Shown: positions 9,807-18,093, counted from the stretch's first letter. The stretch is DNA of 37,797 bases from an uncultured Piscinibacter sp. (GCF_937952055.1 NZ_CALFYO010000007.1:1-37797); one strand, 5' to 3'. The notes: generated from the sequence alone by a model not told the origin. Numbers and translations are program-made.

Positions 9807-11072
9807 TTAGTGGTCGTTCGTCTCGCGCGCCAGGTGGCGCAGGGAGAGCTGGGTCCAGATCGGCCCGGTTACCTGCATCAACGTGGTGGCAAGCAGCAGG
9901 GCATGGATGGTCGGTGTGTGCGTGCCGCCGAGCTGCGAACTCCAGCCGAAGGTGTCGGCGGCGAGCAGCACTGCCAGGCTGCTCATCGGCTGCAAGGCCA
10001 GGCTCAGGCCCAGCGCCTGCCGGTGGCTGAGCCCGCTGACGCGTGCCAGCCCGGCAATGGCGGCCGCCGTGCCGGCCAGCCGCGCGAGCACGATGACCAG
10101 CACCCAGGGCCAGAGCGTGGTGAGGCCCTCCAGCGTGAAGAGCAGGCCCAGGCAGATGAACAGCAGCACGTTGAGCACCGCCCCGGCCGATCCGAGGTGC
10201 GGCTCGACGGTCAGCGCGTGCTTCATGCGCGCACGCGCCGTCATGCCGGCGACGAGCAGGGCGAGCAGCGGCGAGAGCGTCCACTGCGCGGCGAGCATGC
10301 TGGCGATGATCACCAGCGCGATCTGCAGTACCGGCATGGCTGGCGTGCCGCGCACCAGCGGGCTGAGGCGGTCGAGCGCGAAGCCGCAGGCGACGCCGAG
10401 CAGGAAGGAGCCGCTGATCACGCGCAGCGCGCTGATCGACGCGTGCGTGAACTCTTCGGCGGGCGAGCCGGTGTCGGAGGCGAGCACGATGCGCAGCACC
10501 TTCAGGCCAATCACCGCCACCACGGCGTTGAAGGCGGCCATCATCAGCAGGCGTTCGGTGACCTGGCCGCGTGCGCGCGATTCGTGGGTGACGGCGAGCA
10601 CGATCACCGGCGAGGTCGATGCCGCGACCGTGCCGACCACCGCCGCGGTGAGCCACGGTGCGCCGAGCCAGCCGAGCGCGAGCGTGACGAACAGGCCGCA
10701 CAGCAGCGCCTGCAGCAGGCAGCTCAGCGCCAGCCAGCGGTTGTCGAGCAGCCAGCGCGGCCGGATGCGCGTGCCGAGTTCGAAGAGCAGGGCGCCGATG
10801 GCGAGGTCGATCAGCGGCTTCCACGGATCGAGGTCCAGGCCTTCGAAGAGCCGCAGCATCACCGGGCCGGCCACGGCACCGGTGACCATGTGGCCGCAGA
10901 TGCGCGGCAGTCGCCAGGTGCGATGCAGCGTCTCGGCCAGCAGGATCGCCACCAGCATCAGCAGCGCCAGGCCGAGCACCGGGTCGGCGGCGCGCAGACC
11001 GTCGAGCGTCCACAGGGGCGCCGACGCGGCAGACGCGGGAGCAGCGGTGGTCATCGGTTCAGGAGTCGGCAT
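9807..11072 (-). CDS. CPA2-type cation:proton antiporter (membrane domain only)
   Basis: A 421-residue polytopic membrane protein with about 11-13 hydrophobic segments, matching the Na+/H+ exchanger fold of the CPA2 group (KefB/KefC/GerN-like). Typical features are the early LPRICGHMVTGAVAGP segment and the IGALLFELGTRI helix, and later helices such as LNVLLFICLGLLF and LARLAGTAAAIAGLARVSG. There is no C-terminal RCK/TrkA-N nucleotide-binding domain, so it is shorter than KefB or KefC. ATG 11072 is used; ATG 11054 is an alternative. A TACAGT element at 11082-11087 (reverse strand) lies 9 nt before the start. It sits between egtD and ybdK on the same strand. Ion specificity is unknown. Confidence 0.85.
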   Translation of the reverse strand: MPTPEPMTTAAPASAASAPLWTLDGLRAADPVLGLALLMLVAILLAETLHRTWRLPRICGHMVTGAVAGPVMLRLFEGLDLDPWKPLIDLAIGALLFELGTRIRPRWLLDNRWLALSCLLQALLCGLFVTLALGWLGAPWLTAAVVGTVAASTSPVIVLAVTHESRARGQVTERLLMMAAFNAVVAVIGLKVLRIVLASDTGSPAEEFTHASISALRVISGSFLLGVACGFALDRLSPLVRGTPAMPVLQIALVIIASMLAAQWTLSPLLALLVAGMTARARMKHALTVEPHLGSAGAVLNVLLFICLGLLFTLEGLTTLWPWVLVIVLARLAGTAAAIAGLARVSGLSHRQALGLSLALQPMSSLAVLLAADTFGWSSQLGGTHTPTIHALLLATTLMQVTGPIWTQLSLRHLARETNDH

Positions 11073-11148
11073 GGGCCCGGCACTGTAGACCAGGTTCGTG
11101 CGTCAGAGATGACGACCGGCGCTTTCCGCCGATCGCGCAGAAGTCCCG

Positions 11149-12099
11149 TCAGGGGAGGCCGAGGAAGACGGCGAAATCGCTGCGCTCGTCGCGCCAGATG
11201 CGGGTTTGCGAGAAGCCGGCCGCGCCCAGCAGCGACTCGAAGCCATCGACGGTATATTTGTACGAATACTCCGTGAGGATGCGCTCGCCGGCCTCGAAGC
11301 TTCGCCCTCCGCTGGGCCAACTCACCACCGTGGAAGAGCGGGCCTGGAGGTGCATCTCGATGCGCGAGGCGCGCTCGTCGTAGAGGGCCATATGCCGCCA
11401 CTGCGAAACTTCGAAATCGCTGCCGATCACGGCGTTGAGGTGGCGAAGCATGTTCAGGTTGAAGGCCGCCGTGACGCCGAGCGGGTCGTCGTAGGCCGCC
11501 TCCAGCCTGCCCTTCGCCTTCACCAGGTCGACCCCGACGAGCAGCGCTCCGTCGTCGGCGTGGCTGCGCACGCGGCGCAGGAAGGCCAGCGCCTCGTCGG
11601 GCGTGAAGTTGCCGATGCTCGAGCCCGGGTAGAAGAACAGCGGGCGGCCCCGGGAGAGGCCGGCGGGCAAGGCCAGCGCGGTCGAGAAGTCCATCCCCAG
11701 CGCCACCATCTCGATGCGCGGATGCTCACGATGCAGGCGTCGCAGCGCCTCGCGGACGAACTCCACCGACACGTCCACCGCGACATAGCGTGCGGGCTCG
11801 ATCAGCGGGAACAGCCCGGCGGCCTTCGCGCAGTTGCCGGCGCCGAGGTCGAACATCGTGCCCACCGTGCCGACGGCCCGTGCCATCGCTGCACCATCGA
11901 GCTCGAAGATGCCTGCCTCGGTGCGCGTCGGGTAGTACTCGGGCAGTGCCGTGATCGCCTCGAAGAGCATCGAGCCGAGCCGGTCGTAGAAGTACTTGGG
12001 CGCGATGCTCGCCTGGGGCGCGAGCAGGGCCGCGCAGGTCGCGGCGTGTTCGGCCCTGAGGTCGGACTGCTGGATCTGGAGGAAGCGCGGTTCGGTCAT
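11149..12099 (-). CDS. egtD: L-histidine N-alpha-methyltransferase (ergothioneine pathway)
   Basis: A 316-residue SAM-dependent enzyme that trimethylates histidine to hercynine, the first step to ergothioneine. Family motifs: KYFYDRLGSMLFEAITALPEYYPTR in the N-terminal part, the SAM loop FDLGAGNCAKA, FFYPGSSIGNFTPDEA (substrate-side Asn), DPLGVTAAFNLNMLRHLN, and TEYSYKYTVDGF, which keeps the Glu-x-Ser histidine-binding pair known from mycobacterial EgtD. Length is typical (about 320). The next enzyme gene, egtB, is absent on both sides: upstream is a divergent thioredoxin-like gene, downstream an antiporter and a GCS2 ligase. It is probably the first gene of that run. Confidence 0.93.
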   Translation of the reverse strand: MTEPRFLQIQQSDLRAEHAATCAALLAPQASIAPKYFYDRLGSMLFEAITALPEYYPTRTEAGIFELDGAAMARAVGTVGTMFDLGAGNCAKAAGLFPLIEPARYVAVDVSVEFVREALRRLHREHPRIEMVALGMDFSTALALPAGLSRGRPLFFYPGSSIGNFTPDEALAFLRRVRSHADDGALLVGVDLVKAKGRLEAAYDDPLGVTAAFNLNMLRHLNAVIGSDFEVSQWRHMALYDERASRIEMHLQARSSTVVSWPSGGRSFEAGERILTEYSYKYTVDGFESLLGAAGFSQTRIWRDERSDFAVFLGLP

Positions 12100-12186
12100 G
12101 GGAGGCTCGGCGGGGCGGGCGTCGGGTCATCTTGCACAGCGTTCGGGGCTTTGTCGAGCCTGTCGGCGCGGTCTGACGCACTCCGC

Positions 12187-12192
12187 CAGAAT
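12187..12192 (+). promoter_or_regulatory. -10 element of the thioredoxin-like gene, nearly leaderless
   Basis: CAGAAT ends exactly 8 nt before the ATG at 12201, the same spacing seen at alaS and parE. No Shine-Dalgarno sequence is present in the gap. Confidence 0.35.
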
Positions 12193-12200
12193 GCCCGCCG

Positions 12201-12734
12201 ATGAACGTGACTGTTCGACTCCCGCGCCGCACCGTGCTGCGCGCCGGCGCGGCGGCCCTGCTCGCGCACGCGTCGCTCGCCCGCGCGTCCTTCGAAGTGC
12301 GGCCCTGGCCGTCCTCACGAGCGGTGCCGCCCTTGTCGCTGGTCGATCTCGACGGACGGACTTGGTCGCTGGCGGCCCTGCGTGGCCGGCCCGTGGTGCT
12401 GAACTTCTGGGCCACCTGGTGCGAGCCCTGCCGCGCGGAAATGCCTTCGCTGGACCTGATGGCCCTCAAGCACGAGCGCGACGGCCTGGCGGTGCTCACC
12501 ATCAATTTCCGAGAGTCCGCATCGGCCATTCGCCGCTTTCTCGACGCCGTGCCGCTGTCGCTGCCGGTGCTGCTGGACCGCGACGGCGCCGCGGCACGTG
12601 CCTTTGCCGTCTCGGTGTTCCCCACCACGTTGATGGTGTCGCGGCGCGGCCGTCCGGTGGCCGAGGTTCGCGGCGAGGTCGACTGGACGGGCGCGGACGG
12701 CCGCGCGCTGGTCGAGTCACTGATCGCCACGTGA
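12201..12734 (+). CDS. TlpA/ResA-like periplasmic thiol-disulfide oxidoreductase
   Basis: A 177-residue thioredoxin-fold protein. The N terminus has a twin-arginine-like signal (LPRRTVLRAGAAALLAHASL), followed by a TlpA/AhpC-TSA type domain: FWATWCEPCRAEMP with the redox pair Cys74 and Cys77, and a cis-Pro loop VFPTTLM. Such proteins reduce periplasmic disulfides, for instance during cytochrome c or cytochrome oxidase assembly. It is the first gene of a same-strand run through a transglutaminase-like protein, signal peptidase, coaBC and dut, and is divergent from egtD. The partner protein is not identifiable from sequence. Confidence 0.87.
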   Translation: MNVTVRLPRRTVLRAGAAALLAHASLARASFEVRPWPSSRAVPPLSLVDLDGRTWSLAALRGRPVVLNFWATWCEPCRAEMPSLDLMALKHERDGLAVLTINFRESASAIRRFLDAVPLSLPVLLDRDGAAARAFAVSVFPTTLMVSRRGRPVAEVRGEVDWTGADGRALVESLIAT

Positions 12735-12795
12735 TCAATAATGCGCCGCTCGGCCCACGTGCGGCGTGATGAACCGCTGTCGAAGGAGTAGATGC

Positions 12796-13902
12796 ATGAA
12801 CCACTTCACCCGTCGTGAACTGCTCGGCGCGGCCGCTGCCGCGGGCGCCGCCGGCCTGCTGCCTGCCGTCGCGTTCTCACAGGAGCGCCGCTTCGCGCCC
12901 GAGCCGGGCGCATGGCGCACCTTCGAGATGACCACGCGGGTGGAACTGTCCAAGCCCCAGGGCGACTCGCGAGTGTGGATCCCGCTGCCGTCCGTCGACA
13001 GCGACTACCAACAGTCGCTCGACAACGCCTGGACGGGCAATGCCGCGGCAACGCGCGTGGTGGCCGACAGCCGCTATGGCGCGAAGATGCTCTACGCGGA
13101 GTTCGCCGCGGGCACCGCCGCGCCGGTGCTGCAGGTGACCAGCCGCGTGCAGACGCGCAGCCGTGCCACGGACTGGTCGCGCAAGGCCTCGGTGCAGGAG
13201 GAGCCGGCGACGCTCAGGTCGTGGCTGGCGGCCACCGAGTTGATGCCCACCGACGGCATCGTGCGCAGCACCGCGCAGGAGGCGACGCGCGGCGCCAAGA
13301 CCGACGTCGAGAAGGTGCAGCGGCTGTACGACTGGGTGGTCGCCAACACCTACCGTGAGCCCAAGGTGCGAGGCTGCGGCACGGGCGACATCAAGTCCAT
13401 GCTCGAGACCGGCAACCTGGGCGGCAAGTGCGGCGACATCAACGCGCTGTTCGTCGGCCTGTGTCGTGCAGCGGGCGTGCCGGCGCGCGATGTCTACGGC
13501 ATCCGCCTCGTGCCTTCGGCATTCGGCTATCGCGAGCTCGGCGGCAACCCGGCCAAGCTGCAGGGCGCGCAGCATTGCCGCGCCGAGGTGTTCCTGGGCG
13601 CGCACGGCTGGGTGGCGATGGACCCTGCCGACGTGGGCAAGGTGATGCGCCAGGAAACCGGGGAGTGGATCAAGGACGTCAACCATCCGGTGGTGGCGCC
13701 GGTGAAGAAGGCCCTGTTCGGTGGCTGGGAGGGCAACTGGCTGGCCTACAACACGGCGCACGACGTGGCACTTCCCGGCGCCAAGGTGGGCGACAAGCTC
13801 GGCTTCCTGATGTACCCGCAGGCCGAAAGCGGCGAGGGGCGCTACGACCCACTCGACCCGGACAATTTCAGGTACACCATCAGCGCGCGCGAGCTCGCCT
13901 GA
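12796..13902 (+). CDS. Tat-exported transglutaminase-like domain protein
   Basis: A 368-residue protein with a clear twin-arginine signal (FTRRELLGAAAAAGAAG, cleavage near AFSQ). The middle holds a transglutaminase-like (papain-type) domain with a complete triad: Cys212 in GGKCGDINALFVGLCRAAG, His260 in AQHCRAEVFLG, and Asp276 in GWVAMDPAD. Bacterial periplasmic members act as proteases, peptidoglycan-related amidases or protein cross-linkers; which applies here is unknown. The start is ATG 12796 with AAGGAG at 12783-12788; upstream in-frame starts lack the Tat signal at the N terminus. It follows the TlpA-like gene by 61 bp and is 10 bp before the signal peptidase gene. Confidence 0.85.
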   Translation: MNHFTRRELLGAAAAAGAAGLLPAVAFSQERRFAPEPGAWRTFEMTTRVELSKPQGDSRVWIPLPSVDSDYQQSLDNAWTGNAAATRVVADSRYGAKMLYAEFAAGTAAPVLQVTSRVQTRSRATDWSRKASVQEEPATLRSWLAATELMPTDGIVRSTAQEATRGAKTDVEKVQRLYDWVVANTYREPKVRGCGTGDIKSMLETGNLGGKCGDINALFVGLCRAAGVPARDVYGIRLVPSAFGYRELGGNPAKLQGAQHCRAEVFLGAHGWVAMDPADVGKVMRQETGEWIKDVNHPVVAPVKKALFGGWEGNWLAYNTAHDVALPGAKVGDKLGFLMYPQAESGEGRYDPLDPDNFRYTISARELA

Positions 13903-13912
13903 GCGGCGCGCC

Positions 13913-14713
13913 GTGCAGATCGGCTTTTCGGTCAACGAGATCCTCTTTCTCGCCACCGTGGCCACCGGCGCCTGCTGGTCGGCGTGGCGGCTGCGGCTGC
14001 GCCGCCTCGGCGACGCAGCGGCGAAGAAGCCCTGGTGGGTGCACTTCGGCGCCGAGCTGTTCGTCGTCGTCGCGCTGATGTTCACCTGCCGCGTGGCGCT
14101 GGCCGACTGGCCCAGGGTGCCCTCGGGCTCGATGGAGCCCACCCTTCGTGTGGGCGATTACCTGCTCGTCAACCACCTGGTCTACGGCCCGCGACTGCCT
14201 TTCACGAACACGGCGATCGAGTTCGCCGCGCCGCAGCGTGGTGACGTGGTGGTGTTCCGCTATCCGGCGGACGTGTCGCAGTTCTACGTGAAGCGGCTCG
14301 TCGGACTGCCCGGCGACGTGGTTCGTTTCGAGAACGGTGTCGTCAGCGTCGGCGACGCGCCGGCCCAGGTGCGTCTGCTCAGCGAAGGCAGTGGCGAAGG
14401 TGTGGCCGAGGAGGATCGCGGCCAGTGGCTGATGCACGAGTCCATCGACGGCCACGGCCACCGCATCAAGGTCAACCCATTCGTGCAGGGCCGCCTCCCC
14501 GTGGAGGGCATCGAGTCGGACTGCATCGTGCAGCGTGCCGGCGCCTGGCGCTGCGTCGTGCCGCCCGGACATTACCTGATGCTCGGCGACAACCGCGACA
14601 ATTCGGTCGATTCGCGCCACTGGGGCTTCCTGCCGCACGAGCAGGTCTACGGCAAGGCGGTGCGGGTGCTGTTCAACTTCTCGGACTGGTCGCGCGCATG
14701 GATGCCGTTGTGA
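13913..14713 (+). CDS. lepB: Signal peptidase I (probable second copy)
   Basis: A 266-residue membrane peptidase. Two N-terminal transmembrane segments (about residues 6-24 and 45-62) precede a periplasmic catalytic domain. The catalytic Ser73 lies in PSGSMEPTLRVGDYLL and the general-base Lys127 in FYVKRLVGLPGD; the conserved box GDNRDNSVDSRHWGF is intact. It removes signal peptides from Sec- and Tat-exported proteins. The start is GTG 13913, 10 bp after the transglutaminase gene, and the 3' end overlaps coaBC. In proteobacteria the main lepB usually sits between lepA and rnc, so I infer that this is an additional copy, but the rest of the genome is not visible. Confidence 0.92.
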   Translation: MQIGFSVNEILFLATVATGACWSAWRLRLRRLGDAAAKKPWWVHFGAELFVVVALMFTCRVALADWPRVPSGSMEPTLRVGDYLLVNHLVYGPRLPFTNTAIEFAAPQRGDVVVFRYPADVSQFYVKRLVGLPGDVVRFENGVVSVGDAPAQVRLLSEGSGEGVAEEDRGQWLMHESIDGHGHRIKVNPFVQGRLPVEGIESDCIVQRAGAWRCVVPPGHYLMLGDNRDNSVDSRHWGFLPHEQVYGKAVRVLFNFSDWSRAWMPL

Positions 14714-15930
14714 ATGCCCAGGGCGAACTCGCCGGCCGGCACCTGGTGCTGGGACTGTCGGGCGGCATTGCCTGCTACAAGGCCGCCGAACTGACGCGGA
14801 CGCTGGTCAAGGCCGGCGCCACCGTGCAGGTGGTGATGACGGAGGCCGCCGAGCACTTCATCACGGCGGTGACGATGCAGGCGCTGTCGAATCGGCCCGT
14901 CTACGTGAGTCAGTGGGATGCGCGGGAGCCCAACAACATGGCGCACATCAACCTGACGCGCGAGGCCGATGCGGTGCTGGTGGCGCCAGCCAGCGCAGAC
15001 TTCGTCGCCAAGTTGCTGCATGGGCGCGCCGACGATCTGCTCAGCCTGCTGTGCCTGGCGCGGCCGATCGAGCGTTGCCCGCTGCTGGTTGCGCCGGCGA
15101 TGAACCGCGAGATGTGGGCGCACCCGGCCACGCAGCGCAACTTCGCGCAATTGCGCGCGGACGGTGCCACTGTGCTGGGCCCTGCGGCCGGCGACCAGGC
15201 TTGTGGAGAGATCGGCGACGGCCGCATGCTCGAGCCGCAGGAACTGCTCGACGAACTGGTGGCGTTCTTCCAGCCCAAGCCGCTGCTGGGCAAGAAGGTG
15301 CTGATCACCGCCGGCCCGACCTTCGAGCCGATCGACCCCGTGCGCGGCATCACCAACCTGTCCAGCGGCAAGATGGGATTCGCGATCGCGCGTGCTGCCG
15401 CCGATGCCGGCGCCGAGGTCACGCTGGTGGCGGGGCCGGTGCATCTGCCCACGCCGCGTGGCGTGAGGCGCGTCGACGTGCGCACCGCGCAGCAGATGCA
15501 TGACGCGGTGCTGCCCGCGGCTGCGCGGCACGATGTCTTCATCGCCACTGCGGCGGTGGCCGACTGGCGGCCGGCGACATTGTCGGAACAGAAGATCAAG
15601 AAGAACGGCAACAAGGTTGCGCCCAGCTTCGAATTGACCGAGAACCCGGACATCCTCGCCGCGGTGGCCAGGCTGCCCGAGCGGCCCTATTGCGTGGGCT
15701 TCGCCGCCGAGAGCCACGACCTGCTCAAGCATGCGCGCGAGAAGCTCGAGCGCAAGCGGGTGCCGCTGATCGTCGGCAACCTCGGGCCCGCCACGTTCGG
15801 CCAGGACGACAACGCGCTGACGCTTGTCGACGCGAAGGGCCATCGGGAACTGCCGCGCGCCGACAAGCTCACCCTCGCCCGCGCGCTGGTCGCCGAGATC
15901 GCCGCGCGCCTCAGCACCGCCATCACATGA
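14698..15930 (+). CDS. coaBC: Bifunctional phosphopantothenoylcysteine decarboxylase / phosphopantothenate--cysteine ligase
   Basis: About 410 residues; makes 4'-phosphopantetheine for coenzyme A. The N-terminal CoaC half is a flavoprotein decarboxylase: LGLSGGIACYKAAEL, catalytic His83 in MAHINLT, APAMNREMW, and the conserved Cys169 in GDQACGEIGDGRM. The C-terminal CoaB half starts near VLITAGPTFEPIDPVRGITN, with SSGKMGFAIA, the KIKK loop, and CVGFAAES. I took ATG 14698, which overlaps lepB by 16 nt; GTG 14710, overlapping the lepB TGA, is equally possible and would shorten it by four residues. Its stop overlaps the dut ATG (ATGA), a common coaBC-dut arrangement. Confidence 0.96.
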   Translation: MDAVVNAQGELAGRHLVLGLSGGIACYKAAELTRTLVKAGATVQVVMTEAAEHFITAVTMQALSNRPVYVSQWDAREPNNMAHINLTREADAVLVAPASADFVAKLLHGRADDLLSLLCLARPIERCPLLVAPAMNREMWAHPATQRNFAQLRADGATVLGPAAGDQACGEIGDGRMLEPQELLDELVAFFQPKPLLGKKVLITAGPTFEPIDPVRGITNLSSGKMGFAIARAAADAGAEVTLVAGPVHLPTPRGVRRVDVRTAQQMHDAVLPAAARHDVFIATAAVADWRPATLSEQKIKKNGNKVAPSFELTENPDILAAVARLPERPYCVGFAAESHDLLKHAREKLERKRVPLIVGNLGPATFGQDDNALTLVDAKGHRELPRADKLTLARALVAEIAARLSTAIT

Positions 15931-16376
15931 CCATCATCGACCTGAAAGTGCTCGACCCGCGCATGGCCGAGCAATTGCCCGCCTACGCCACCAGCGGCAG
16001 CGCCGGCCTCGACCTGCGCGCCTGTCTCGATGCGCCGCTCGTGCTGATGCCCGGGCAGGCCCAACTCATCCCGACGGGCATTGCCATCCACATCGGCGAC
16101 CCGGGCTTGGCGGCGATGATCCTGCCGCGCTCCGGCCTGGGCCACAAGCACGGCATCGTGCTCGGCAACCTCGTCGGCCTGATCGACTCCGACTACCAGG
16201 GCCCCCTGATGGTGAGTTGCTGGAACCGCGGACAGGCCGAGTTCACCGTGCAGCCGATGGAGCGCATTGCGCAACTGGTCATCGTGCCGGTCGTCCAGGC
16301 GGCGTTCCGGCGCGTCGACGATTTCGGCGCCTCGCAGCGCGGTGCCGGCGGCTTCGGTTCGACGGGCAAGCACTGA
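15927..16376 (+). CDS. dut: dUTP diphosphatase
   Basis: A 149-residue trimeric dUTPase, hydrolysing dUTP to dUMP and diphosphate, which keeps uracil out of DNA and supplies thymidylate synthesis. All five family motifs are visible in order: SGSAGLDLRA, PRSGLGHKHG, GLIDSDYQG, ERIAQLVI, and the C-terminal RGAGGFGSTGKH. The start ATG overlaps the coaBC stop. The stop lies within a long perfect palindrome that ends this five-gene run. Confidence 0.97.
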   Translation: MTIIDLKVLDPRMAEQLPAYATSGSAGLDLRACLDAPLVLMPGQAQLIPTGIAIHIGDPGLAAMILPRSGLGHKHGIVLGNLVGLIDSDYQGPLMVSCWNRGQAEFTVQPMERIAQLVIVPVVQAAFRRVDDFGASQRGAGGFGSTGKH

Positions 16377-16398
16377 CGCGGCGACGCCGCGTCAGTGC
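16370..16398. terminator. Perfect 13-bp palindromic hairpin between convergent dut and FKBP genes
   Basis: GCACTGACGCGGC and its exact reverse complement flank the 3-nt loop GAC. The dut stop (16374-16376) is inside the left arm and the FKBP stop starts 2 nt beyond the right arm (16400). It would form a very stable RNA hairpin from both strands and probably serves as a two-way terminator or 3' stabiliser, though no T-run follows on either side. Confidence 0.65.
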
Positions 16399-16399
16399 A

Positions 16400-16921
16400 T
16401 CAGTGCAGCTGCGGGCCCGCCGGGGCGGTGTTGAGCACCGTGAAGGCCGACGAGCCGACCGTGCCGCCCTCGATCTCGTCCTCGGTGGCTGCTCGCACGT
16501 CGCGCACCTGCAGATCCAGACGCAGCGCCATGCCGGCCAGCGGATGGTTGCCGTCCAGCACCACATGTTCCGGATACACCTCGGTGACCGTGTAGATCGC
16601 ATCGGAAGGCATGTCCGGCGTGGCCGCGCCCGGAGGCGGGCCGTCGAACTGCATGCCAACCTCCACGCCTTCGGGCAGGATGGACCGCGACTCGAAGAAG
16701 ACGAGCGACGGGTCGTAGTCGCCGAAGGCGTGCTCGGGCTCGAGGTGCAGCACCGTCGTGAAGCCGGTGTCCTGGCCGAGCAGCGCTTCCTCGACCTTCT
16801 CGAGCAGGTCGTCGCCGCCGTAGAAGAACTCGAGCGGCTCGGCGAGCTCGTCGATCAGGTTGCCTTGGGCATCTTGCAGTCGCCAGGTGAGGGTGACGAC
16901 GCAGGGGGGCGTGATGAGCAT
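16400..16921 (-). CDS. SlyD/FkpB-like FKBP-type peptidyl-prolyl cis-trans isomerase
   Basis: A 173-residue cytoplasmic FKBP of the SlyD group, which catalyses prolyl isomerisation and has chaperone activity. It starts with CVVTLTWRLQDAQGNLID, then FFYGGDDLLEKVEEALLGQDTGF, which matches the SlyD pattern of a GG-rich loop before the helix, and HAFGDYDPSLV before the inserted flap domain. The C-terminal His-rich nickel tail of E. coli SlyD is missing. The start is taken at ATG 16921; a TTG at 16939 is possible. It is divergent from roxA across 26 bp and convergent with dut. Confidence 0.87.
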   Translation of the reverse strand: MLITPPCVVTLTWRLQDAQGNLIDELAEPLEFFYGGDDLLEKVEEALLGQDTGFTTVLHLEPEHAFGDYDPSLVFFESRSILPEGVEVGMQFDGPPPGAATPDMPSDAIYTVTEVYPEHVVLDGNHPLAGMALRLDLQVRDVRAATEDEIEGGTVGSSAFTVLNTAPAGPQLH

Positions 16922-16947
16922 GCGGAGATGATCGCACAATCACCTTC

Positions 16948-18093
16948 ATGACCCCGATCGACATCGCCTCGCCGACCGCTCTGCTCGGCGGCCTCAGCCC
17001 GCAGCAGTTCATGCGCCGGCACTGGCAGAAGAAGCCGCTGCTGGTGCGCCAGGCGCTGCCCATGCCCAGGCCTTTCGTCTCGCGCGCCGAGCTGTTCGCC
17101 TTGGCAGCGAGCGAGGACGTGGAGTCTCGACTCATCGTGCGCGACGGCCGCGACTGGACGCTGCGTCACGGGCCTCTTGCGCGGAGGGCGCTTCCGGCGT
17201 TGACACGCACACGGTGGAGCCTGCTGGTGCAGGGCCTGGACCTGCACTTGGAGCAAGCGCGTGAAATGCTCGAACGCTTCCGCTTCGTGCCGGACGCCCG
17301 GCTCGACGATGTGATGGTGTCCTTCGCCACCGACGGCGGCGGTGTCGGCCCGCACTTCGATTCCTACGACGTGTTCCTGCTGCAGATCCACGGCACGCGG
17401 CGTTGGCGCATCGGACGCTTGCCGGATCCGCAACTGCAGAAAGGCGTGCCGCTGAAGATCCTCACCAACTTCGTCGCCGAGCAGGAGTGGCTGCTCGAAC
17501 CCGGCGACATGCTCTACCTGCCGCCACGCTGGGCCCACGACGGTACCGCCGAGGGCGAATGCATGACCTGCTCGATCGGCTTTCGCGCCGCCGGCGCGCA
17601 CGAGCTCGCGCGCGACCTGCTGCAGCGGGCCCTGGACGCCGACGAGGCACGCGAGGACGACCGCCTCTACCGTGACCCGAAGCAGCAGGCGAGCACGCAG
17701 CCGGGCCGCATTCCCGAAGCGCTTCGGGAATTCGCGCGCGTGTCGCTGCAGCACTGGCTGCACGCGCATGGCGGCTTCGACGTTGCGCTCGGCGAGGTGC
17801 TCAGCGAGCCCAAGCCGGGCGTGTGGTTCGATGCTGGCGCGTCACTGCCTGAACGGTGCGCGGTGCGGCTCGATCGGCGCACGCGCATGCTGCACGACGC
17901 CGCGCATGTGTTCATTAATGGCGAGGCGTTCCGCGCCGGCGGCCGCGATGCCACACTGATGCGGCGACTCGCCGATCGGCGCGAACTCGGGTCCCGCGAA
18001 CTCGCCGCCCTGAGCGACGATGCGCGTGGGCTGCTCGAACAATGGGCGCAGGCCGGCTGGATCCATGCCGTGGCAGAGGGAGAGACCCGATGA
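16948..18093 (+). CDS. roxA: Ribosomal protein arginine 3-hydroxylase, RoxA/YcfD type (JmjC-like cupin)
   Basis: A 381-residue Fe(II)/2-oxoglutarate oxygenase. In E. coli YcfD hydroxylates an arginine of ribosomal protein L16. The JmjC-like core holds the metal-binding HxD...H set: His136 and Asp138 in GPHFDSYDVFLLQIHG, and His197 in PPRWAHDGTAEGECMT. The N terminus (GGLSPQQFMRRHWQKKPLLVRQA) is the family signature, and the C-terminal winged-helix-like part is present. CACAAT ends 7 nt before the ATG and no ribosome binding site is visible. The stop overlaps the start of the next gene (ATGA), so the two products are probably made together. Confidence 0.92.
   Translation: MTPIDIASPTALLGGLSPQQFMRRHWQKKPLLVRQALPMPRPFVSRAELFALAASEDVESRLIVRDGRDWTLRHGPLARRALPALTRTRWSLLVQGLDLHLEQAREMLERFRFVPDARLDDVMVSFATDGGGVGPHFDSYDVFLLQIHGTRRWRIGRLPDPQLQKGVPLKILTNFVAEQEWLLEPGDMLYLPPRWAHDGTAEGECMTCSIGFRAAGAHELARDLLQRALDADEAREDDRLYRDPKQQASTQPGRIPEALREFARVSLQHWLHAHGGFDVALGEVLSEPKPGVWFDAGASLPERCAVRLDRRTRMLHDAAHVFINGEAFRAGGRDATLMRRLADRRELGSRELAALSDDARGLLEQWAQAGWIHAVAEGETR

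Noticed and set aside
8337..11276. A 979-codon forward open frame over ybdK and the antiporter gene, and a matching reverse frame at 8548-11013.
   Set aside because: Composition is Arg/Gln/Ala/His-rich with no domain; both are shadows of the reverse-strand genes in other frames.
7772..12099. A complete ergothioneine operon.
   Set aside because: Only egtD is certain; no EgtB or EgtE sequence is present, and YbdK could serve another substrate, so only a lead is reported.
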